NCBI GenBank assembly: GCA_028818795.1
Contig: JAPPND010000080.1
Coordinates: 9,868 to 73,867 of the forward strand
Source of the DNA: Gammaproteobacteria bacterium
GTDB lineage: Bacteria > Pseudomonadota > Gammaproteobacteria > Pseudomonadales > Azotimanducaceae
DNA: 64,000 nt
Reading direction: 5' to 3'
Below the pieces are notes generated by a model, which was given only the letters and a program-made list of their open reading frames with translations, was not told where the DNA came from and ran no database searches. Shown one piece after another: positions 1 through 9,555 of this stretch. Numbering within the stretch: the first letter of the stretch is position 1; every line of letters begins with the position of its first letter. The position numbers and the translations under genes are program-made.

Positions 1-199
1 GCTTCGGCGCCGCCTGCTCGGCCTTCGCCTTCGGCGGGCGGCCCCGGCGCTTCGGGGCTGGCTGCTCGGCCTTGGCCTTCGGCGGGCGGCCACGGCGTTT
101 TGGCGGAGTTGCCTTCGCCGCCTGCTTAGGTGGCCTTCCTCTACGCTTCTTCGCGGGCCCACCCGTTCCCGTTCCGTCACCCCTTGCCGCAGCATCCAT
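1..199 (-). CDS. AT-hook DNA-binding protein, C-terminus beyond the window
   Basis: Reading the minus strand from an ATG at 199 gives an open frame of 66 codons that runs off the left edge. After a short Ala/Gly-rich start it is almost entirely Lys/Arg/Pro/Ala. The AT-hook core KRRGRPPK appears three times, at about residues 19-26, 34-41 and 50-57, separated by linkers such as AKAEQPAP. AT hooks insert the R-G-R-P core into the minor groove of A/T-rich DNA, so a nucleoid-associated or regulatory role is likely. Similar tails occur in bacterial histone-like and AlgP-type proteins. Whether a folded domain lies further on cannot be seen. It is co-oriented with adk, but a terminator lies between them. 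Confidence 0.75.
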   Translation of the reverse strand, partial: MDAAARGDGTGTGGPAKKRRGRPPKQAAKATPPKRRGRPPKAKAEQPAPKRRGRPPKAKAEQAAPK

Positions 200-248
200 C
201 GCACGTTCTCCCAGAACCGCCGGAGGTCACGAATAATATTTGATCAAG

Positions 249-293
249 AAAAAAAGTCCAGCATCGAAATGAGCGCTCGATCCCATGGGACTT
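249..293 (-). terminator. Rho-independent terminator after adk
   Basis: On the minus strand, just downstream of the adk stop, AAGTCC (293-288) pairs with GGACTT (259-254). An inner pairing of ATCGA (281-277) with TCGAT (267-263) extends the stem. A run of T follows directly (255-249). This is the expected shape of an intrinsic terminator and probably ends the rpoE-to-adk transcript. Confidence 0.7.
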
Positions 294-299
294 GATTTG

Positions 300-947
300 C
301 TACTCGTTTAACGCGTCGGCGATCGCCCGCCTTATTTCGGCGACACTCCTCGCACCATTGATTCGCGTGTACCGAACACCCAAGGCGATTGCCCCCTCTT
401 CAAAGAAGCGTGTCAATGGGCGGGTTTCTTCGTGGTAGACACGCAGCCTTTCGCGAATCGTCTCTTCCTTGTCGTCGTCCCTTTGGGTCAACGGTTCGCC
501 GGTGTCGTCATCCGCGCCGGGCGTCGCCGGTGGATTGAACCTGACGTGATAGGTGCGACCGCTCGCCTCGTGAACTCGCCGACCTGACAAGCGTTCCACG
601 ACAACGTCGTCCGGTACGTCGATTTCCAAGACTTCATCGATACCGATCTCTGCTTCGACCACTGCCTCCGCCTGGGCTACGGTCCTCGGGAAACCGTCGA
701 ATAGAAACCCGTTTCGGCAATCCGGAGAGTCGATGCGCTGCTTGACCAGGTCCACGATGAGCTTGTCGTCGACCAGTTCGCCAGCATCCATTGTCGCCTT
801 CACTCGCCGGCCAAGCGGAGTTCCCGCAGCCACGGCTGCTCTCAACATCTCCCCGGTCGATATCTGAACGATTCCGAGGGTCTCGCAAATGAATGCCGCC
901 TGGGTCCCTTTTCCGGCCCCCGGCGGGCCAAGCAGTATGATCTTCAT
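300..947 (-). CDS. adk: Adenylate kinase
   Basis: Adk catalyses ATP + AMP = 2 ADP in the cytoplasm. At 215 aa it has the usual bacterial length. The P-loop GPPGAGKGT is at residues 7-15, the AMP-binding region follows ([12 protein letters not shown]), and the conserved FDGFPRT motif is near residue 83. The LID segment ([19 protein letters not shown]) lacks the four zinc cysteines of Gram-positive enzymes, as in enterobacterial Adk. The ATG start is clear. It is the last gene of the minus-strand cluster, 55 bp after the relA stop and ahead of a terminator. Its placement next to relA is unusual; both act on adenine nucleotide pools. Confidence 0.97.
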   Translation of the reverse strand: MKIILLGPPGAGKGTQAAFICETLGIVQISTGEMLRAAVAAGTPLGRRVKATMDAGELVDDKLIVDLVKQRIDSPDCRNGFLFDGFPRTVAQAEAVVEAEIGIDEVLEIDVPDDVVVERLSGRRVHEASGRTYHVRFNPPATPGADDDTGEPLTQRDDDKEETIRERLRVYHEETRPLTRFFEEGAIALGVRYTRINGARSVAEIRRAIADALNE

Positions 948-1002
948 CGGTCAATTTGTCCTGCGAACAGCCACCCACGACCGTGGCACGGGCGAGCCCG
1001 AG

Positions 1003-2922
1003 TCACAGCGTGCGGACACGTCTTACATCGTGCACATCGGGGACGCGGCGGATACTGTCGATTGCGCTCGCAAGCTGGGCAAGGTCGTCCACGTGGAGTT
1101 CCAGCGACAGCGTCGCGCTCTTGCCCGGTATTTCGGCACGTGCATTCGTCGCCACGACGGAAATGGACAGTTCGGCGATGGCTGCCGCCACATCACGGAG
1201 CAGGCCGTCGCGGTCTTTTCCCTTTATGACGATGCCCTGGAATGTTCCCGTATCTGCATCCGGTTCGCCTGGCAGCGTTGCTTCCCCCGATGATTTGGAC
1301 ACCAGCTTCAGCAGATCGATGACAAGTTGGTCGCCGACCCCGACGGCCAGCATCAAGGCATCCTCGCTGTCGTAGCCTGCCCGCGCGGCCAGGTCGGCGA
1401 AGTCGTCCGTGAAGCCAAGGCGAGCCGCACCTTCCTCCAGCAATGCACGACCGGCACTTACGTTCGACTCGGTCAGCTGGTTCCTGAACCAGGACTGTAC
1501 CTTCGAACGGGCACGCGACGTGTTCACATAGCCCAGCGCGGGATTCAGCCAATCGCGTCGAGGTTCCTCGGTGTCCCCCGTTTCGATCTCGACGCACTCC
1601 CCGGTACTCAGCTGACGATTGAGCGGAACCCGCCGACCGTCGACCCTTGCACCACGACAACGGTGTCCGATCTCGGTGTGGATACGGTACGCGAAATCCA
1701 CCGGCGTCGCGTTGGGAGACAGATCCAGAACATGCCCCTGGGGCGTCGTCACAAATACGCGATCGTGATTGAGTTGTTCGCCGTTGACGCGCAGACCAAG
1801 GTCGTCGTGCCACTCCAATACGCTGCGCAACCAGTCCATCTTCCTAGATTGCAGCGCACCTTCGCTGCCGTCTTTGTATGCCCAGTGCGAACACACGCCG
1901 AGTTCCGCTTCGTCGTGCATTTCCCGGGTTCGGATTTGTACCTCCAGCGTCTTTCCCACTGGTCCAATGACTGCCGTGTGAATGGAGCGATAGCCATTCT
2001 CCTTCGGATTCGCGATGTAGTCGTCGAACTCCGTCGGAATGTGTGGCCAGGAGGTGTGCACGACACCGAGAACCCCGTAGCACGCGTCGATGCGGTCAAC
2101 GAGTACCCGCACGGCCTGGACATCGTAGACCTCCGAGAAGTCGATGGCCTTGTGGCTCATCTTGCGCCAGATGCTGTAGATGTGCTTCGCCCTGCCATGT
2201 ACCTCCGCATCGATCCCCTTCGCCGCGAGTCGGAACTCCAGGTCCTGACGAATGGCCTCGATCTGCCGTTCGCGTTCCTCGCGCCGACCATCGAGCTTCG
2301 ACGCGACTTCCCCGTAGTCGCTCGGAAACAAATACCGGAACGCGAGATCTTCCAGCGTCCACTTCAGCTGCCAAATGCCAAGCCTGCCGGCAAGCGGCAC
2401 GAAAAACTCCATGGCCTCCGTCGCAATCGTCCGCCGAGTTGCTTCTTCCGCGTGTTTCGCATCGCGAAGCACCACGACTCGTTCGGCCAGCTTGATGACG
2501 GCGACGCGTGGATCGTCGATCAACGCGATCAGCAAATGGCGGACATTATCCGTCTGGCTCTTCGACTCGCTGGATAGAACGGCCGAGTCATTGTGGGCGA
2601 GCACATCCGTGGAGGAGAGTTTGAGAACGGCTGCGACAAGAACGCCGACATCCCGGGGCAGCGCATCGAGATCGCTCTCTCCGCGCTCCACGGCGAATAG
2701 GGTCATCCCTGCCATGGCGGTGACGCTGTCCATCTTGAGGCCGATCAGCAGTTCCACCAGTTCCAAGCCGAGCCTTCGCGACTCCTCGCGTGAAATCAGA
2801 TCCAACAGCGCGCCGGCCCGTCGCCGGCTTCGTGACGAAAACCCCGACGCATGGTCGAGCCAGGCGTCGAGGTCCGGTTCGCCGTCCGGCATTCGTGGAA
2901 GTTCCCGTCTGATGCTGACCAT
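1003..2922 (-). CDS. relA: RelA-type (p)ppGpp synthetase
   Basis: The protein (639 aa) belongs to the long RelA/SpoT family, which makes (p)ppGpp from ATP and GDP/GTP during starvation. Domains in order are a degenerate HD hydrolase region (about 1-185), the synthetase domain (about 215-380, with GRAKHIYSIWRKM and NPKENGYRSIHTAV), a TGS domain (about 400-460, starting DRVFVTTPQGHVLDL) and a C-terminal ACT domain (about 565-639). No HD dyad of the hydrolase site is visible in the N-terminal region. The synthetase loop carries EFDD, fitting the EXDD motif of RelA rather than RXKD of SpoT. It is therefore probably a synthetase without hydrolase activity. It is about 100 aa shorter than E. coli RelA. 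A separate SpoT should exist outside the window. Confidence 0.92.
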   Translation of the reverse strand: MVSIRRELPRMPDGEPDLDAWLDHASGFSSRSRRRAGALLDLISREESRRLGLELVELLIGLKMDSVTAMAGMTLFAVERGESDLDALPRDVGVLVAAVLKLSSTDVLAHNDSAVLSSESKSQTDNVRHLLIALIDDPRVAVIKLAERVVVLRDAKHAEEATRRTIATEAMEFFVPLAGRLGIWQLKWTLEDLAFRYLFPSDYGEVASKLDGRREERERQIEAIRQDLEFRLAAKGIDAEVHGRAKHIYSIWRKMSHKAIDFSEVYDVQAVRVLVDRIDACYGVLGVVHTSWPHIPTEFDDYIANPKENGYRSIHTAVIGPVGKTLEVQIRTREMHDEAELGVCSHWAYKDGSEGALQSRKMDWLRSVLEWHDDLGLRVNGEQLNHDRVFVTTPQGHVLDLSPNATPVDFAYRIHTEIGHRCRGARVDGRRVPLNRQLSTGECVEIETGDTEEPRRDWLNPALGYVNTSRARSKVQSWFRNQLTESNVSAGRALLEEGAARLGFTDDFADLAARAGYDSEDALMLAVGVGDQLVIDLLKLVSKSSGEATLPGEPDADTGTFQGIVIKGKDRDGLLRDVAAAIAELSISVVATNARAEIPGKSATLSLELHVDDLAQLASAIDSIRRVPDVHDVRRVRTL

Positions 2923-2946
2923 CGTCGTTCCCGGTAGGTCCGTCAG

Positions 2947-3762
2947 TTAAGGCAGTTGAACCACGGTTTCCCGATCACCCGTCGGGTGCCGCGCAGCCGA
3001 AAAAAGACGCCTCGTCACCAGCGGTTTGCCGCCTAGGCGCACCGCGATGGCACGACGCAGAATCTGCTTCGCGCCCCGCAGAACGGCCCCGTCCCGATAT
3101 TCCCCGGCGTCCATGGCGGCAATCTGCGCACCGTCGAACAACTCCTCCGGTGACGTTCCGTGCTTGTCGACCTCCCGAAACCCCTCGCCGTCGACGACGC
3201 GGTACAAGCGTCCCGGTTCGATGGGCCGGCCGTTGGCGACATCGACATCGAAGGCGATGCCATAGCCCAGTTCATCCAGCAGTCGCCGTTCGAACGTACG
3301 TAGGATCGGCTCGAGTTCATCGAAGCCGCGCCTCTTCCCATCGCCGGTCGACGGGTGATGGCGCGCCCAGGACCCCACCGTTGACGACTCGACCTGGGCG
3401 AGCGACGCTACTGCCGCGTCATAGCTATCGAACAGATCCGCCACGGGTTCTTCGCGGCCGAGCGTCTTTACTAGCAGTTCGTTGATGTACAGACCGGCGA
3501 ACAAGGCGTCACCTGACAGATTTCGACGGACAACAGTCTCGGCCCGCAGCACCGTGACGAGCTGGCCGCGACCTCGCCAACTCACCGCGATCCGGCCAAA
3601 CGGTTCGAGATCCCGCGCGGATCGAGGCGAACGCTTGACCCCGCGCATCACCGCGCCGACCAATCCGAAGTCGCGGGTCAGCAACTCGACCAAGGCACTC
3701 GACTCGCGATAGGCACGGCGGTGCAATACGTACCCGGGCTGGCGGTCGGCCGGTTGGATCAT
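2947..3762 (-). CDS. recO: DNA repair protein RecO
   Basis: RecO acts with RecF and RecR to load RecA on SSB-coated single-stranded DNA. The protein (271 aa) starts MIQPADRQPGYVLHRRAYRE, the N-terminal OB-fold signature, and continues with the helical part (AGLYINELLVKTLGREEP). The frame is open further upstream, but that part only shadows era. The ATG at 3762 lies 2 nt after the era stop and fits the family start. No zinc-binding cysteines are seen, as in many proteobacterial RecO. The era-recO order is standard in gammaproteobacteria. Here relA follows instead of the usual pdxJ and acpS. Confidence 0.9.
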   Translation of the reverse strand: MIQPADRQPGYVLHRRAYRESSALVELLTRDFGLVGAVMRGVKRSPRSARDLEPFGRIAVSWRGRGQLVTVLRAETVVRRNLSGDALFAGLYINELLVKTLGREEPVADLFDSYDAAVASLAQVESSTVGSWARHHPSTGDGKRRGFDELEPILRTFERRLLDELGYGIAFDVDVANGRPIEPGRLYRVVDGEGFREVDKHGTSPEELFDGAQIAAMDAGEYRDGAVLRGAKQILRRAIAVRLGGKPLVTRRLFSAARHPTGDRETVVQLP

Positions 3763-3764
3763 CG

Positions 3765-4778
3765 TCAATGACCGCCCTTGCGAACGTCTTGGGAGGGCGG
3801 GGAATGGTATCCGAATCGTTGCAGCGCTTCGGGACGGCCGCTCCAGCGGCGATCGACCTTGACCCATAGGCGCACCATCGCTTGGCTGCCAAGAAGGATC
3901 TCGATGTCCTTGCGGGCATCCTCGCCGATTGATTTGAGCATCGCGCCGCCCTTGCCGATGGCGATACGCTTCTGGGTATCGCGTTCGACGTATATTACTG
4001 CATCCACTTCGGCGCAACTCCCGGCCAGTCCGGCACGCGATGCCGTATCGTTGCCGTCAGCCCTTGAACTGGGCTCCTCCGCCAGGGCGATCCTCTCGAC
4101 CACCACGGCGGTCTGGTGCGGGAGTTCGGCACCGAGCCGGCGCATCGCTTTTTCGCGCACGATCTCCCCGACCAGGAAGGCCAAGGACCGATCCGTGACT
4201 TCGTCCGCTGCGAACAGGTGAGCTCGACGGGGGAGCCGACCGACGATCTCGTCAAGCAGGTCGTCGAGGGCCAGGTTCTTGAGTGCCGACACCGGCACAA
4301 GGGCTTCGAAGTCGTGTTTGCGGCTTAGGGCATCCAGCAGAGGCAGCAGCCGATCCTTGCGGTGCAGTCGGTCGATCTTGTTGATCACGCAGATACAGGG
4401 CACGCCCGCCTCGTGGATGCGACGCCGCACGATCTCGTCGCCTTCGTGCCAACCCGATGCTTCCACCAGCATCAGCGCCAACTCGACGCCGGCGAGGGAT
4501 CCGACGGCTTGGCCAACCATGTACCGGTTCAGGGCACGACCGCTGGCAACGTGGATGCCGGGCGTATCCACGAAGACGATTTGCGCATCGCCCCGCGTCA
4601 GTATCCCGATCAATGCCTGGCGAGTGGTCTGCGGTTTGCGGGAGGTGATGGAAAGTTTGCGACCGAGCAGATGGTTCATCAACGTCGACTTGCCGACGTT
4701 CGGCCGTCCGGCCAAGGCGACGTAGCCGCAACGGGTCTCCTCGGAATCCGACACGGTCCCCGAGACAGGCTCAGTCAT
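3765..4778 (-). CDS. era: GTPase Era
   Basis: Era is an essential GTPase that binds the 3' end of 16S rRNA during 30S maturation. The G1 motif GRPNVGKST is at about residues 24-32, the switch region includes KPQTTRQ, G3 is DTPG and G4 is NKID. A C-terminal KH domain contains GKGGAMLKSIG. The protein is 337 aa, about 35 longer than E. coli Era. Part of the excess is a Ser/Asp/Gly-rich insert near residues 230-248, between the G domain and the KH domain (PSSRADGNDTASRAG). Its ATG overlaps the rnc stop by 8 nt, which suggests translational coupling. Confidence 0.96.
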   Translation of the reverse strand: MTEPVSGTVSDSEETRCGYVALAGRPNVGKSTLMNHLLGRKLSITSRKPQTTRQALIGILTRGDAQIVFVDTPGIHVASGRALNRYMVGQAVGSLAGVELALMLVEASGWHEGDEIVRRRIHEAGVPCICVINKIDRLHRKDRLLPLLDALSRKHDFEALVPVSALKNLALDDLLDEIVGRLPRRAHLFAADEVTDRSLAFLVGEIVREKAMRRLGAELPHQTAVVVERIALAEEPSSRADGNDTASRAGLAGSCAEVDAVIYVERDTQKRIAIGKGGAMLKSIGEDARKDIEILLGSQAMVRLWVKVDRRWSGRPEALQRFGYHSPPSQDVRKGGH

Positions 4779-5490
4779 CGTCGTCCGGCAGCGGCGCCAG
4801 GATCGCGAGTACCGCCGCCGCGGCGCGTTTCTCGGCTTCCCTTAGGCTGCGCCCGGATGCCTCGGCGCGAACGCCCAAGCCCTCCGCCGCACATTCCACG
4901 TGGTAGACCCGCGCGTGTTCCTCGCCGGTCGTTGCCACCACGGTGTAGTTCGGCAACTCGAGCCGCTGCGCCTGCACGATTTCCTGGAGGCGGGATTTCG
5001 GGTCTTTTTTGGCGCTACCGGCCGGTTCCTTCAATCGTTCGCCGTAGAGACGTTCGACGACCTTCGACGCCGCCTCGATCCCGCCATCGCAGACCACCGC
5101 CCCGAGCACGGCTTCCAGCGCATCCGCGCGTATCGCGCTGTGCTCCCCAACACCCGACTTGCCTTCGATGGTTCCAAGGTTGATGAACGCGGATAGACCG
5201 AGGTCCGCGGCCACATTGGCCAACGCGTCCTTCTGCACCAGATTCGCGCGCATCACGGTCAATTGCTGCTCGGAGACCCCCGGGTTCAAGTCGTACAACA
5301 AGCGGGACACGACGAATCCGAGGACAGCGTCGCCGAGAAATTCGAGCCGCTCCCAGTTGTCGGCACCTGCGCTCCGGTGGGTCAACGCCTGGCGGAGCAG
5401 TCGAGACTTCTCGAATGTGTAGCCGAGCCGCCATTGCAGGTCGTCGAGCGGCTCGACTTCGCTCTCCCCGGACTTTCGCGGTGCCGCCAA
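4771..5490 (-). CDS. rnc: Ribonuclease III (TTG start)
   Basis: RNase III cleaves double-stranded RNA and matures rRNA precursors. The catalytic signature ERLEFLGDAVLGFVVSRLLY is present, with a second acidic cluster (ADALEAVLGAVVCDGG), followed by a C-terminal dsRNA-binding domain. The frame is open upstream into lepA, but no ATG or GTG is available after the lepA stop. A TTG at 5490 is preceded by AAGGAG with a 6-nt spacer, so I place the start there. This gives 239 aa, close to the usual 226. The gene follows lepA by 29 nt and overlaps era by 8 nt. The signal peptidase gene lepB, normally between lepA and rnc, is absent. Confidence 0.93.
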   Translation of the reverse strand: MAAPRKSGESEVEPLDDLQWRLGYTFEKSRLLRQALTHRSAGADNWERLEFLGDAVLGFVVSRLLYDLNPGVSEQQLTVMRANLVQKDALANVAADLGLSAFINLGTIEGKSGVGEHSAIRADALEAVLGAVVCDGGIEAASKVVERLYGERLKEPAGSAKKDPKSRLQEIVQAQRLELPNYTVVATTGEEHARVYHVECAAEGLGVRAEASGRSLREAEKRAAAAVLAILAPLPDDDD

Positions 5491-5519
5491 TTGGGACTCC
5501 TTATCGACCGCGTCGTCGT

Positions 5520-7313
5520 TCAGATCTTCAACGCCGCGAGAAACGCTTCCTGCGGAATCTCCACACGACCGAATTGTTTCATGCGCTTCTTGCCCTCTTT
5601 TTGTTTCTCGAGCAGTTTCTTCTTGCGCGTGACGTCTCCCCCGTAGCACTTCGCCGTGACGTTCTTGCGCAACGCCTTGACCGTCTCCCGGGCGATGATC
5701 TGGCCGCCGATCGCGGCCTGAAGCGCCACGTCGAACATCTGCCGGGGAATGACCTCCTTCATTGCCCGCACCAGGTCGCGGCCCCGCGCCGAAGCATGTT
5801 CGCGGTGGACGATTGCCGCCAAAGCATCGACACGCTCGCCATTCACCAGGATGTCGAGCCGTACCAGCGGTGCCGCCTGGAACCGCGCGAAGCCGTAGTC
5901 AAGCGAGGCGAACCCGCGGCTCGCCGACTTCAGTCGATCGAAGAAGTCCAACACCACTTCGGCAAGCGGAATCTCGTAGTCGATTGCGACCTGGTTGCCG
6001 CTGAATCGCATGCTCTTTTGCACACCCCGACGGCTGACGCAGAGATTGATGACGCTGCCCACGTGTTCGCGCGGCGTCAGGATGTTCACCGATGCGATGG
6101 GCTCCCGCATCTCGACGACGGCGACCGGATCGGGCAGTTCCGATGGATTGTCGATGCGCAGCACATCGCCGGACCGGGTTGCGACTTCGTAGGCCACAGT
6201 CGGCGCGGAGGTGATCAGGTCGAGACCGTATTCGCGTTCAAGACGCTCCTGAACGATTTCCATGTGCAGCATCCCTAGGAATCCGCACCGGAAACCGAAG
6301 CCCAATGCGTCGGATGTCTCGGGCTCGTAGAACAACGACGCATCGTTCAACGTCAGCTTGGCCAACGCGTTTCGGAAGCCCTCGAAGTCGTCGGCGTTGA
6401 CCGGGAACATGCCGGCATACACCTGCGGCTTCACGGTCTCGAAACCGGGTACCGGGTCGACCTCCGTCGCAGCCGCCGCCACGAGCGTGTCGCCGACCGG
6501 GGCACCCCGGATATCCTTGATGCCGGCGACCACGTAGCCCACTTCACCGGCCGCCAAGGCGTTGCGCGGCTCCTGCTTAGGTGTGAACACGCCGAGGCGA
6601 TCCACCGTGTGGGTCTTGCCCACCGTCATGGCACGGACCTTCTCGCCGACGGTGATCCCACCGTCGAACACCCGGACGAGCGAAACGATCCCGAGGTAGT
6701 TGTCGAACCAGGAATCGATGATCAACGCGCGAAACGGGGCTTCAGGATCGCCAACCGGCGACGGGATTCCCCCGACGATGGTCTCGAGGAGATCCGGGAC
6801 CCCGCTGCCCGTCTTCGCGCTGACTGCCAGCGCATCGTCGGCGGCAATGCCGATGATGTCCTCGATCTCGGACGAGACCCGCTCGGGTTCCGACTGGGGC
6901 AAGTCGATCTTGTTCAGAACCGGCAGCACGTCGAGGCCCTGCTCGATCGCAGTGTAGCAGTTCGCGACGGACTGCGCCTCGACGCCCTGTGCCGCGTCGA
7001 CCACGAGCAAGGCCCCTTCGCAGGCGGCCAGCGAACGCGAAACCTCGTAGCCGAAGTCCACGTGGCCCGGCGTGTCGATGAGATTCAGACAGTAGTCGCA
7101 GCCATCCTTGGATCGGTACTTGAGGGTCACGCACTGCGCCTTGATGGTTATCCCGCGTTCTCGCTCGATGTCCATCGTGTCAAGCACTTGGTCGGCCATC
7201 TCCCGCTCGGCGAGTCCACCGCATAGTTGGATCAGGCGATCGGACAGCGTGGACTTCCCGTGATCGATATGGGCAATGATCGAGAAGTTGCGAATGCGGT
7301 CGATGTCAGCCAC
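5520..7313 (-). CDS. lepA: Translation elongation factor 4 (LepA)
   Basis: LepA is a ribosomal GTPase related to EF-G, proposed to back-translocate or help initiation under stress. The N-terminus reads [20 protein letters not shown] (G1), followed by DTPGHVDF (G3) and NKIDLP (G4). The C-terminal domain specific to LepA ends in [17 protein letters not shown]. From the GTG at 7313 the protein is 597 aa, matching the family length of about 599. A second GTG, at 7325, has a better Shine-Dalgarno (GAAGG) and would add four residues. The start overlaps the rseC stop by 8 nt, so the two are probably coupled. Confidence 0.96.
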   Translation of the reverse strand: MADIDRIRNFSIIAHIDHGKSTLSDRLIQLCGGLAEREMADQVLDTMDIERERGITIKAQCVTLKYRSKDGCDYCLNLIDTPGHVDFGYEVSRSLAACEGALLVVDAAQGVEAQSVANCYTAIEQGLDVLPVLNKIDLPQSEPERVSSEIEDIIGIAADDALAVSAKTGSGVPDLLETIVGGIPSPVGDPEAPFRALIIDSWFDNYLGIVSLVRVFDGGITVGEKVRAMTVGKTHTVDRLGVFTPKQEPRNALAAGEVGYVVAGIKDIRGAPVGDTLVAAAATEVDPVPGFETVKPQVYAGMFPVNADDFEGFRNALAKLTLNDASLFYEPETSDALGFGFRCGFLGMLHMEIVQERLEREYGLDLITSAPTVAYEVATRSGDVLRIDNPSELPDPVAVVEMREPIASVNILTPREHVGSVINLCVSRRGVQKSMRFSGNQVAIDYEIPLAEVVLDFFDRLKSASRGFASLDYGFARFQAAPLVRLDILVNGERVDALAAIVHREHASARGRDLVRAMKEVIPRQMFDVALQAAIGGQIIARETVKALRKNVTAKCYGGDVTRKKKLLEKQKEGKKRMKQFGRVEIPQEAFLAALKI

Positions 7314-7734
7314 GGAACACAACACGCAGGCCTTCGTCCGGAGTCCCTGCGCGTCGGGATATCCGCAAGGCAAGACCGTCCGGGATGATCTTCGCGGCGC
7401 GGACCGCGACCACCGCAAGCGCCGCCCCGAACAACGCGGCGACGATCAGTGCTTCGCTCGCGCCAAGGTGTTCCGCTAGGAACGCCGCTGCGCCGACTGC
7501 GCCAAGGGGCCAACCGAAACACCTAAGCGCTCGGCGCGCGAGGTCGTGGGCGGACGCGATCACTTCCACGCGGGTGCCGTTCGCCACCTCGAAGTCCAAC
7601 GGCACTTCACCGCCGCCGACGGACACGCCACAACGTCCGTCGCACCCTGCGCAGCGAACACTATGGAACACGACCGAGCAGTTGGCACCGACACGTCGGG
7701 CCGTACCCACCCGGGACAACCGCCGTGGGTTCAC
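7306..7734 (-). CDS. rseC: RseC/MucC-like membrane protein
   Basis: The protein is 142 aa with a cysteine cluster CAGCDGRCG near residues 29-37. Two hydrophobic segments follow at about residues 68-86 and 90-110. This is the RseC architecture: an N-terminal Cys-rich region and two membrane helices. RseC is linked to sigma-E control and to reduction of SoxR in some bacteria. Position between rseB and lepA is as in Pseudomonas and E. coli. The first start is GTG at 7734; a GTG at 7710 is an alternative closer to the family start, and neither has a strong ribosome-binding site. Confidence 0.8.
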   Translation of the reverse strand: MNPRRLSRVGTARRVGANCSVVFHSVRCAGCDGRCGVSVGGGEVPLDFEVANGTRVEVIASAHDLARRALRCFGWPLGAVGAAAFLAEHLGASEALIVAALFGAALAVVAVRAAKIIPDGLALRISRRAGTPDEGLRVVFRG

Positions 7735-7814
7735 GTGGTAGGATCTGGTCTGTGCACGCTGGATCTCGACAAAAGACGGTAGCTCGCGTGTTCAGGGGCC
7801 TCGACGGGCCGCGA

Positions 7815-8885
7815 CTACTGCCCTCGAAAGACGCTTTCCGCGACGCGATGGGCGGTTTCCGGTGGGACTTCGCCAACCACGGTGACCAGGTAGTCGCCTA
7901 GTTCGCCCGTCAGGTCATGCGACAAGAGAACCGTGGCGCCGTTGCGGGAGAACACGCCGCCCACCGCGGATTGGGGCGCCGCTTCGATGAACACCGAAAA
8001 CGTCGCCAGCCCGTCGCTGAACATGACGTGCACTCCTTTTCTCGCCTCGTGGGGGTGAGCGTCGGTAATTCGAAAGCCCGCCGGTACCCAGCCGATCTTC
8101 CAACTGACCGGAACGGTTGGCGCAGCCGGCGTCTCACTGGTCTCGACGCCGGATCGAATCCGGACACCCGGTATTTCGGGTTGGAGCGCATCCGCCGACA
8201 CCGAGTCCCCCACCTTCAACGAAAGGAACTCAACCCGTTCCAGGTACAGGCCGTTGGCGTCCCGCAACTCCGACCGCAGCAACAACCCGGTCTCCTCGTC
8301 GAGCCACAGCAGAAACCCATAGCGGTTGTCGTCGAGGGGATGGACCTCCAGGCAAACCGCAGGCCGTCCGATCACGCTGTCGCGACCACTGAGTCCGAAG
8401 CGGTAGTGCGCGGACAGATCCTCGCTGCGCATGAATCGCCGGGGATACGGACCCGTTGGCAAGTCGGCCGCCAACGCGAAGGACTTGTCATCCGCAGGGA
8501 GGACGTAGGAGACCTGCCCGCCGGTACGCAGAATCTCGCGCCGAGGGCCGCCGCGGTGAGCGATCCGCTCGTGCTCGACACCATCGATGACCATGTGGAC
8601 GATACGGAACGACGCGACCGTGATGTCGTGGGCAACGTCCGCGGTTACGCTGAGCGCCCGATTGCCCCGTCGGTTCTGGATTCGGATCTGGGAGTGACTG
8701 GCTATGGAGTACTCGAAGACACCGTCGTAGTTGAGGTTGCGGAACGCGTGATCCATGGCGCGAAGCCAGTCCGCCGGCGTAGTGGGTGCAACGCCTTCCT
8801 CCGCGAGTACCCCATTGGTCACGCTCGCGGCAGCGAGCACGATGCTGCATAGGCGACAGGTGCGCAGCGCCCAGATCAGCTTCAC
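7815..8885 (-). CDS. rseB: Periplasmic sigma-E regulatory protein RseB/MucB
   Basis: RseB binds the periplasmic part of the anti-sigma factor RseA and protects it from DegS until envelope damage occurs; it also senses mislocalised lipopolysaccharide. The protein is 356 aa with a signal peptide (hydrophobic segment ending before LAEEG near residue 30). The mature part opens with DWLRAMDHAFRNLNYDGVFE, typical of the LolA-like N-terminal domain, and a smaller C-terminal domain follows. The start is a GTG that overlaps the rseA stop as GTGA, confirming operon coupling. Confidence 0.93.
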   Translation of the reverse strand: MKLIWALRTCRLCSIVLAAASVTNGVLAEEGVAPTTPADWLRAMDHAFRNLNYDGVFEYSIASHSQIRIQNRRGNRALSVTADVAHDITVASFRIVHMVIDGVEHERIAHRGGPRREILRTGGQVSYVLPADDKSFALAADLPTGPYPRRFMRSEDLSAHYRFGLSGRDSVIGRPAVCLEVHPLDDNRYGFLLWLDEETGLLLRSELRDANGLYLERVEFLSLKVGDSVSADALQPEIPGVRIRSGVETSETPAAPTVPVSWKIGWVPAGFRITDAHPHEARKGVHVMFSDGLATFSVFIEAAPQSAVGGVFSRNGATVLLSHDLTGELGDYLVTVVGEVPPETAHRVAESVFRGQ

Positions 8886-9412
8886 TGACCTTCTTCACTC
8901 CCGCTGGGCACGGCCAGCACCTTGACGAAGGTCATCCCGGGCGAGCGACCCGCCGCCGACGCATGCTGCGCGTGGTACCTGAGATAGTAGTCGTTGTTAC
9001 GGCGCAGATCCTCCTCGGACAGCGGCTCGGCGACAATCGTGTCCGACTGCGCTACCAAGGGCTGGCTGTCCGTGCCCCGAGTGTCCTGGAGGGCAACGAA
9101 AGTCACGGCGACAATCACGGCCGCGGCCGCCGCCACGCCGGCAAGCCGGGGTCCCCAGGATCCCCCGTTCGCGACATCTTCGTCGACCCCTTGCATCGAA
9201 GGCTCGACGAGATCCGCCACGCCGCGGTCGCCGAGTCGCATCGCTCCACCACGCATGACGTCGCCAATCAAGTGCAGGCGCTCCCATTTCGCGCGCAGTT
9301 CCGGGTCGCGCTCGGCGGCATTCAGAACGCGGCGCAGTTCAAGCTCTTCCGCCTCGCCGTCGACCACCGCGGACAACGCCTCGTTCAGTGACTCTCGTGT
9401 CGTCTCGGTCAT
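8882..9412 (-). CDS. rseA: Anti-sigma-E factor RseA/MucA
   Basis: RseA sequesters sigma-E at the inner membrane and is released by stepwise proteolysis. The ATG at 9412 has GGAG 7 nt upstream and gives 176 aa. The cytoplasmic anti-sigma domain (about 1-95) contains NEALSAVVDGEAEELELRRV and KWERLHLIGDVMRG. A single membrane helix lies near residues 87-106 (VAAAAAVIVAVTFVAL), and a periplasmic tail follows. It lies 124 bp downstream of rpoE; that gap contains an interspersed repeat. Confidence 0.92.
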   Translation of the reverse strand: MTETTRESLNEALSAVVDGEAEELELRRVLNAAERDPELRAKWERLHLIGDVMRGGAMRLGDRGVADLVEPSMQGVDEDVANGGSWGPRLAGVAAAAAVIVAVTFVALQDTRGTDSQPLVAQSDTIVAEPLSEEDLRRNNDYYLRYHAQHASAAGRSPGMTFVKVLAVPSGSEEGQ

Positions 9413-9459
9413 GTCATTTCTCCGCGCGCAAAATCTCCCTTCAATGGCACGCCAAGGTT

Positions 9460-9555
9460 GCACCGTTCGCACTGGCCATGCGCCGACTCCGCCCCCGGTC
9501 CAGCCTCATCGCCCGCACTTCGAACATCCGCCATCGCTACGCTCGCTTCGACTTC
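9460..9555. repeat. Interspersed repeat, copy 1 (rpoE-rseA gap)
   Basis: This stretch aligns by eye with 44650-44757. Shared blocks include a CTCCGCC/CCGG/CCAGCC segment, then GAACATCCGCC and TCGCTACGCTC with CTTCG. The copy begins in the rpoE-rseA gap and runs about 20 bp into the 3' end of rpoE, so it supplies the last sigma-factor codons. The outer TTCCATG inverted repeat of copy 2 is less well kept here. Confidence 0.5.

Noticed and set aside
5491..5649. Long N-terminal extension of RNase III
   Set aside because: It overlaps the lepA coding sequence in another frame and has no family similarity; the TTG at 5490 with AAGGAG fits better.
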